Shown: one piece after another, positions 58,209 through 64,000 of the stretch | How the letters are laid out: the number at the start of each line of letters is the position of its first letter | Position numbering within the stretch: the first letter of the stretch is position 1 | Assembly: GCA_024694625.1 (NCBI GenBank) | Contig: JAILJP010000032.1 | Coordinates: 16,717-80,716 of the forward strand | Reading direction: 5' to 3' | Source of the DNA: Lachnospiraceae bacterium | GTDB taxonomy: Bacteria; Bacillota; Clostridia; Lachnospirales; Lachnospiraceae | DNA length: 64,000 bases | Position numbers and translations under genes: made by a program | The notes under the pieces: model-generated | Seen by the model: only the letters and a program-made list of their open reading frames with translations | What the model was told of the DNA's origin: nothing | Databases searched by the model: none

Positions 58209-58266
58209 GAAAAAATCCCTCGGGAGTCAGGTGGGAATCAACCATCTGATACCTGAGGGATTTTAT
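58209..58266. terminator. Bidirectional intrinsic terminator
   Basis: AAAATCCCTC...TCAGGTGG...CCATCTGA...GAGGGATTTT. Confidence 0.75.
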
Positions 58267-58325
58267 TGTTTCTAAAATACGAGATGAAATGATTGGTGTA
58301 TATTCAGTTCATCTATCCAAAGAAG

Positions 58326-59237
58326 TTAAATGTTTAGTTTTCCGACAAACTCCTTTACAAGCTTGTCGTAGCCTGCTTTATCCGACATACAGGACCAGGC
58401 ATGGTCTGCGCCGGGGAAAAAGTGAATTTCCTTGTAGCAGTTTTGGGCATGTTTGTAATTGATTTCGGAATGCTTTTTGTCGATGAAGGTATCGGCGTCT
58501 CCATGAATAAATAAAATGGGTGTGGTGTTGTCTTTTAGTGCCATGCAAGGTTTCACATCGGAAAAATAAAATCCGTGAACAATTTTGCACCAAACGGATG
58601 CCAAAGATGCAAAAAACTTCGGCAGATGCATTTGGTCACCGATTAATTCAGTGAGTAACATCTGCAGATCTGCGTATCCGCAATCGGCTATACAGAACTT
58701 AAAATCCTGGGTTAATCCAAGGGCAGAAAGACTAATGGCGCAACCTAAACTCTCTCCGTGGATGCCGATTTTTATATGAGAACCAAACCGTTTTTGAAGG
58801 GCATTTTTTACTTCGATTAAGTCTTTTTTTTCCCAATATCCCATGGTGGTAAAGCAACGTTTGTTGGCACCGTGATGGCGATCGTCATAAATATAAATGT
58901 TGTAACCTAAGTCATAGAAGGTTGGAATATATCGGAAACTTCCGTAGCGGTTGGATGTATAACCGTGGGTGATAATACAAAATTTGTCCGGATCAGCATG
59001 TTCTCCTCTGTTGTAAATCAAAGTTCCGTGAAGAAGATAACCGTCGAAGGATGTGACATCCCATTCTTCTTTTTCGTAGGAATCCCAGTCTCCCCAGTTG
59101 TCATGTTCTTTTTCCAGTTTTGCACCGTCTTCCATGGAGCGCACCTTAGGTGTCAAAACATAGTACATACAAAAATAGGAAATGCCTAAAACGGCGATGA
59201 GTAAGATCAATAGAATGATTAGTATAACTTTTAGCAT
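58326..59237 (-). CDS. Alpha/beta hydrolase, membrane-anchored
   Basis: N-terminal TM; CIITHGYTSNRYG, GIHGESLGCAISL, LFIHGDADTFID. Confidence 0.9.
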   Translation of the reverse strand: MLKVILIILLILLIAVLGISYFCMYYVLTPKVRSMEDGAKLEKEHDNWGDWDSYEKEEWDVTSFDGYLLHGTLIYNRGEHADPDKFCIITHGYTSNRYGSFRYIPTFYDLGYNIYIYDDRHHGANKRCFTTMGYWEKKDLIEVKNALQKRFGSHIKIGIHGESLGCAISLSALGLTQDFKFCIADCGYADLQMLLTELIGDQMHLPKFFASLASVWCKIVHGFYFSDVKPCMALKDNTTPILFIHGDADTFIDKKHSEINYKHAQNCYKEIHFFPGADHAWSCMSDKAGYDKLVKEFVGKLNI

Positions 59238-59365
59238 GATATTTCCCCCTTTAAATCCTTACTACCAATGATTATTGTAACACTGACAAAATAGGAATCA
59301 ATGCTTAATTCAAGAGAAAATGTGGTATAATTTCAAGTCGAAAAATAAGTAGGAAACAATTTGAA

Positions 59366-61147
59366 ATGAAAAGTCGTAACAAAGAAGACAGTTTAATAAA
59401 GTTTTTTCACGCAATTCCCGATCTTTTGATTTATCAGGTGATTACCAAGGGATTGCTGTTTGTGCTGGTGTATTTATTGAAGCAGGCAGCACTATGGTAT
59501 CTCTATCGAATGGGAAGAAGCGCCATTACCAGTGGGGATCTGCCCTATATTTTGCGTACTCCTCAGGGATGGGTGGTTTTAGTCATTGGACTATTGGCTC
59601 TTTTGATTTATACGGTGTTTGATATTAACGCTATGTTTTTGCTAAGCGATAATGTGTTACATCAGAGAAAGAAACCCTGGTGGTCCATATTAAAGGAAGC
59701 CTTTGTATCCCTTCGTTATTTCACCCATCCTCAGGGATTTTTTGTCACCCTTTATATGGGACTTTTGGGACCATTGATAGGAACGGCAGCAGGGATTTCT
59801 TTTATGGTGGGATTTTCTGCACCAAACTTTATATTGAATTATATTTCAGATAATCTTTGGCTTCGTGTGCTGGTATTTTTGGGTGTGATTCTCTATTTGT
59901 TTGTTATGGGGATTTATATTTTTACTATTTTAAATGTTATCTTCAAGCGGCAAAAAATCAATGTGGGAATGAAATCCTCCCGTTATCAGGTGACGGCACA
60001 CTGGAAAGAATTTTTGTCGTCTATGGTGGGATTTTTTCTTCGGGCCGGAGGAATTTTTCTTTTGGTGGAAGTGGGAACCTATTTTTTTCCTATGGCGCTA
60101 CTTTCTCTTTTGCCCCTGCCGCAGTTTTGGGCAAGAGCATTGCAAATCTTTTTCACAGCCGCCTTTTTGCTGGGGAACTACCTTTATGTGCTACTCTTTT
60201 GCCCATTTTTAGCAATGAAGATTACGGTGCTGTATGAGTATTATGAAAACCTTCAGACACCGGTAATTTTTCCGGGAAGGGAAAATGTGAAGCGAAACAG
60301 ATTGGCAGCGGCAGGATTAGCGGTTACCCTGGTAGTAATTAGTTTGTTGGGAGCCTGGAATTTCGACACCTTCTTTCCTGTGGGACATTCGGTAAGAATC
60401 GTAGCCCACAGAGCCGGAGGAAATCTTACAACAGAAAATACGGTTTCAGCCTTAAAAGAAGCGATTCGTTACGGAGCGGATGTTGCAGAGATTGATGTGC
60501 AGCGTACCGCCGACGGAGAATATATTGTATGCCACGACAAGGACTTGGAAAAGCTTACGGGAGTGGCAGGAGATCCAAAGAAACTTACTTTGGCAGAAAT
60601 CAAAGAATACCGCATTAAAAATACGGCAAGACCTTGGGAGGAAGGGGATGAAATTCCTACCTTAGAAGAGATGTTGGATGCGGCGGAAGGAAACATCGAT
60701 TTGTTTATCGAGTTAAAGGGAAAAACTGCGGATGAGCAAATGGTAAAGGATGTTTATGAAATGGTTCGGGAAAGAAATATGCTTTCCCAGTGTGTGTTCA
60801 TTTGTTTTTCTTACGGAACGGTGGAATATATTGAAGATACTTATCCGGATGTGGAGACAGGTTATCTGGTTTATTTTTCCTTTGGAAATCTGGAGGATTT
60901 AAACTGTGATGATTTGTTTGTAGAGACAGAGTGTCTTTCTGCCGGCGAGATTGACCGCATTCATGAAAACGGGAAAAAGGTTGGCGTCTGGACAGTGAAT
61001 GCCACATCGGATTTAAACCTTTGGCTTTTGAGTGACGTGGATTTTATCGTAACAGATGAGGTGCGGGGAGCATTGGCATTGAAACGCATTTTATATCACG
61101 GGGATGACAGCGAGCGAATCCTTAGCGGATTGTCCTTAAGATTCTAA
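59366..61147 (+). CDS. Glycerophosphodiester phosphodiesterase with N-terminal membrane domain
   Basis: Multiple TMs; VAHRAGGNLTTENTVSALKEAIRYGADVAEIDVQRTADGEYIVCHD. Confidence 0.93.
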   Translation: MKSRNKEDSLIKFFHAIPDLLIYQVITKGLLFVLVYLLKQAALWYLYRMGRSAITSGDLPYILRTPQGWVVLVIGLLALLIYTVFDINAMFLLSDNVLHQRKKPWWSILKEAFVSLRYFTHPQGFFVTLYMGLLGPLIGTAAGISFMVGFSAPNFILNYISDNLWLRVLVFLGVILYLFVMGIYIFTILNVIFKRQKINVGMKSSRYQVTAHWKEFLSSMVGFFLRAGGIFLLVEVGTYFFPMALLSLLPLPQFWARALQIFFTAAFLLGNYLYVLLFCPFLAMKITVLYEYYENLQTPVIFPGRENVKRNRLAAAGLAVTLVVISLLGAWNFDTFFPVGHSVRIVAHRAGGNLTTENTVSALKEAIRYGADVAEIDVQRTADGEYIVCHDKDLEKLTGVAGDPKKLTLAEIKEYRIKNTARPWEEGDEIPTLEEMLDAAEGNIDLFIELKGKTADEQMVKDVYEMVRERNMLSQCVFICFSYGTVEYIEDTYPDVETGYLVYFSFGNLEDLNCDDLFVETECLSAGEIDRIHENGKKVGVWTVNATSDLNLWLLSDVDFIVTDEVRGALALKRILYHGDDSERILSGLSLRF

Positions 61148-61242
61148 GAATGAACGGGCGATGAGGCTTTTTGTTTTACGTTGGAGATTTTTGTGTTAGA
61201 ATAATTGGCAACTGATTTAATGGACTACAGATAGGTGAAGCG

Positions 61243-61944
61243 ATGTATGAAATGAAAATCCGTGTCCCCTATAATGATATAGGCGTGGACGCATATATGA
61301 CAGAAACCGGAATAATAAATGAGTTTCAAAATTGTTGTACTTTTCAAAGTGAAGACATTGGCTTTGGACTGGAAAGAATGTTGGGGAATCATATGGGATG
61401 GTTTCTGATTTCCTGGCAGGTACATATTTATGAAAAGCCTTATTATGGCGAAAATGTTGTGGTGGAAACCAGGCCTTATCACCTAAAGGGACCTTTTGGA
61501 AACAGAAATTTCATTTTGAAGGATGAATTGGGAAAAGTGTTTGCAGAGGCAAATTCCATGTGGATTCTTATGAATCTTGAAAAAGAGATTCCTGTTCGTA
61601 TTTCAAAAGAAATGAAAGAAGCCTTTGGCGAGGATGAACCATTGGATATTACCTGGCCGGATCGCAAAATTGAGCTTTGGGATAATCGTAAAAAAGTATA
61701 TGAATTTGAGGTGTCTCCCATGCATGTGGATACAAACGGTCACATGAATAATACTTATTACATAGATGGAGCGATCGCCGCCCTTCCAAAAGAGTTTGTC
61801 ATTAAGGAAATGTATGTGGAATATAAGATGCAGGCAAAGTTGGGCGATAAGGTAATCGTAACGAAGGCATTCGAAGAGGGTAAAACCCAGGTCGTATTGG
61901 AAAATGAACCCGGGGATGTGTTTGCAACAGTTGTGTTTGCGTAA
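61243..61944 (+). CDS. Acyl-ACP thioesterase
   Basis: NEFQNCCTFQSEDIGFGLERM, VSPMHVDTNGHMNNTYYIDGA. Confidence 0.9.
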   Translation: MYEMKIRVPYNDIGVDAYMTETGIINEFQNCCTFQSEDIGFGLERMLGNHMGWFLISWQVHIYEKPYYGENVVVETRPYHLKGPFGNRNFILKDELGKVFAEANSMWILMNLEKEIPVRISKEMKEAFGEDEPLDITWPDRKIELWDNRKKVYEFEVSPMHVDTNGHMNNTYYIDGAIAALPKEFVIKEMYVEYKMQAKLGDKVIVTKAFEEGKTQVVLENEPGDVFATVVFA

Positions 61945-61968
61945 GTGTACGAGAAAGGACGGATAGAC

Positions 61969-62805
61969 ATGTTAAAATTAGGAGAATATCAGACTCTTAC
62001 CATGGTGAAAAAGGTAGAGTTTGGAGTTTATTTAGCAGAAAACAGAGGCGATGAGGATAAGGTGCTTTTGCCGGCGAAACAGGTGCCGGAGGGATTGCGT
62101 ACGGGAGACGAAGTGGAAGTGTTTTTGTACAGAGATTCCCAGGATCGAATGATTGCAACCACTGCACGTCCGCTGATTAAAATGGAAGAAGTAAAGCCTC
62201 TTGCCGTAAAGGAAGTTACAAAAATCGGAGCTTTTTTGGACTGGGGATTGGAAAAGGATTTGTTTTTGCCTTATAAGGAAATGACAGAAAAAGTTAAGGC
62301 AGATCAGGAGATCCTGATTCGATTATATACAGATAAAAGTAATCGTTTGTGTGGAAGTATGAAGCATATTTACGATTACTTAAAGCAGTCCTCGCCCTAT
62401 CAGATAGGAGATGAGGTGAAGGGACGTATTTACGAATTTGGTCATGATTTTGGAACATTTGTGGCAGTGGATGATTTGTATTCTGCCATGATTCCCAAGC
62501 ATGAGGATGTATCCGGATATCATATTGGAGATATCCTTTCATTGCGGGTTACCAATGTAAAAGAAGACGGAAAGTTGGATGTATCCTTGAGGGAAAAATC
62601 CTACGTGCAAATGGAAGATGACGCAGAGGCACTGCTTTCGCTCATTGATGCCTATGCCGGAGTACTTCCCTTTACAGAAAAAGCTTCTCCGGAAGTAATC
62701 AAAAGAGAAACCGGATTGTCAAAAGCTGCATTTAAAAGAGCAGTGGGACGTTTGTATAAGGAAAGAAAAATTGATTTGACCGACGGAAAAATCCGCCGTG
62801 TTTAA
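61969..62805 (+). CDS. S1 RNA-binding protein, CvfB/YitL-like
   Basis: GVYLAENRGDEDKVLLPAKQVPEGL, ITKIGAFLDWGLEKDLFLPYKEM-type S1 repeats, C-terminal wHTH. Confidence 0.9.
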   Translation: MLKLGEYQTLTMVKKVEFGVYLAENRGDEDKVLLPAKQVPEGLRTGDEVEVFLYRDSQDRMIATTARPLIKMEEVKPLAVKEVTKIGAFLDWGLEKDLFLPYKEMTEKVKADQEILIRLYTDKSNRLCGSMKHIYDYLKQSSPYQIGDEVKGRIYEFGHDFGTFVAVDDLYSAMIPKHEDVSGYHIGDILSLRVTNVKEDGKLDVSLREKSYVQMEDDAEALLSLIDAYAGVLPFTEKASPEVIKRETGLSKAAFKRAVGRLYKERKIDLTDGKIRRV

Positions 62806-62828
62806 TAAAAAAGAAAGAAGGTTACAAT

Positions 62829-63203
62829 ATGAAAAACATTATCAGTACTGACAAAGCACCTGCAGCAATCGGACCTTATTCCCAGGCTGTGGAAATCGGA
62901 GGCATTGTTTACACTTCCGGTGTTATCCCTGTTGATCCTGCAACAGGAAATATTCCAGAGGGAAGCGTAGCTCAGGCCGAGCAGGCTTTTACCAATATGA
63001 AAAATCTTTTAGAAGCTGCCGGAACATCTATGGACAAGGTATTAAAGACAACTGTCTTTATCAAAGAGATGAACGACTTTGGCGCAATCAATGAAGTATA
63101 TGCAAAGTACTTCCCGGAACCTTATCCGGCAAGAAGCTGTGTTGAGGTTGCCCGTCTTCCAAAAGATGTTATGTTGGAAATTGAAGTGATTGCAGAAAAA
63201 TAA
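62829..63203 (+). CDS. ridA: RidA family deaminase
   Basis: APAAIGPYSQAVEIGGIVYTSGVIPVDPATG, YPARSCVEVARLPKDVMLEIEVIA. Confidence 0.95.
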   Translation: MKNIISTDKAPAAIGPYSQAVEIGGIVYTSGVIPVDPATGNIPEGSVAQAEQAFTNMKNLLEAAGTSMDKVLKTTVFIKEMNDFGAINEVYAKYFPEPYPARSCVEVARLPKDVMLEIEVIAEK

Positions 63204-63267
63204 AATGAACATAAAAAAAGCTTCGCCTAGATGAGAAATCATCAATGGAGAAGCTTTTATTTTGTAA

Positions 63268-63471
63268 TTAAATGCTCATGTCGAAATTGCCGCCTACAGA
63301 AGGATTGACGGATAACTCCATGCCTGGTGCGGAAGAAATCATCTGTGCAACTCCTGCACCTTCCATCTTCATCGCATCCATTGACATATCCAAAACGGCA
63401 TAGCCTACGTCGTTGTAGGTCTGGGCACGGGATAAATATGTAGCTAATGCGGCAACACCTGTAACATCCAT
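63268..63471 (-). CDS. YjfB family putative motility protein
   Basis: MDVTGVAALATYLSRAQTYNDVGYAVLDMSMDAMKMEGAGVAQMI; promoter TTGTAA-N16-TATAAT upstream. Confidence 0.75.
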   Translation of the reverse strand: MDVTGVAALATYLSRAQTYNDVGYAVLDMSMDAMKMEGAGVAQMISSAPGMELSVNPSVGGNFDMSI

Positions 63472-63687
63472 AGACTCACCCCTTTCATCAGATAATTACC
63501 TAACTATATTATAACACGATATATCCCCGTTACAACAAATTTTTCATAACCACCATTAATGGTATCTTTTTTCCCTCCCCCTTGGGGTTGCCCCTCCCTC
63601 CCCCTGCCATTTTGCAAGGATGTTAGAAACTCTTGATGCTAAATACGAGCATCCTTTTTGTGTCCGGACAACAATTTACAGTTCGAA

Positions 63688-63993
63688 GCAAGTGTGCGCC
63701 AAAGACAAAGACTTGTTGTTTATTTATAGCGCTTTTCAAAACTCAAGGTGAGCCGGCTTAAGTCACCGTTCGCTAAGTAAAAAGACGAAGCATGTTTTTA
63801 GATGTCGGCACCACACACAATCTCAGTCCATTTCGGTTATGTGTTCTCGGTGCCGTCCATGGCACCTCGTACCGACATCTGTAAAAAACATGCTTCTTTT
63901 TTACTAAGCTCACTTTAAAGCGCTCGGCTCACCTTGAGTTCTGAGAAAGCACATATTTAATTTACTCAAGTCTTTGTCAGGCACACATCTTGC
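63688..63993. repeat. Long nested inverted repeat (~306 nt), candidate MITE or structured ncRNA
   Basis: Collinear perfect stems: GACAAAGACTTG/CAAGTCTTTGTC, AACTCAAGGTGAGCCG/CGGCTCACCTTGAGTT, GAAGCATGTTTTT/AAAAACATGCTTC, AGATGTCGG/CCGACATCT, GGTGCC/GGCACC. Confidence 0.75.
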
Positions 63994-64000
63994 GGCAGAA

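Noticed and set aside
1-64000. CRISPR array or cas genes
   Set aside because: No regularly spaced direct repeats with spacers and no Cas-like ORFs seen. The protein-level zinc-ribbon repeats are coding, not CRISPR.

Overview
64 kb chromosomal window from a low-GC Firmicute. Gene content and order (nadABC, ftsH-uvrC-hprK-M18-murB-rapZ-whiA-Crh-like, glnN, PBP1A) look like Clostridia, probably Lachnospiraceae; this is inferred from proteins, not searched. The first ~10.8 kb is a mosaic accessory island. It holds a tightly packed tyrosine-recombinase/TnpC-like/HA-repeat operon and a small HsdR-N-terminus-like ORF. It also holds a multi-zinc-ribbon protein with an embedded Vsr/PD-(D/E)XK-like nuclease domain, frameshifted at an A6 tract, and a serine recombinase interrupted by an in-frame amber codon. 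Next come a secreted Fn3-like protein, a compact convergent-transcript locus resembling a type I toxin-antitoxin, and a PrgI plus truncated VirB4-like conjugation scar abutting an orphan nrdG. From ~10.9 kb on the window is mostly core: two-component system, MCP, metal ATPase operon, NAD biosynthesis, ABC transporter, cell-wall and carbon-regulation genes, c-di-GMP enzymes, permuted GH3 and others. There is one tRNA-Gln(CUG) flanked by partial tRNA copies. The window ends in a ~306 nt non-coding inverted-repeat structure. The strongest candidates for something undescribed are the zinc-ribbon/nuclease protein, the convergent small-RNA/peptide locus, the giant terminal hairpin and the recombinase/HA operon. 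All calls are from reading the sequence; no database search was run.
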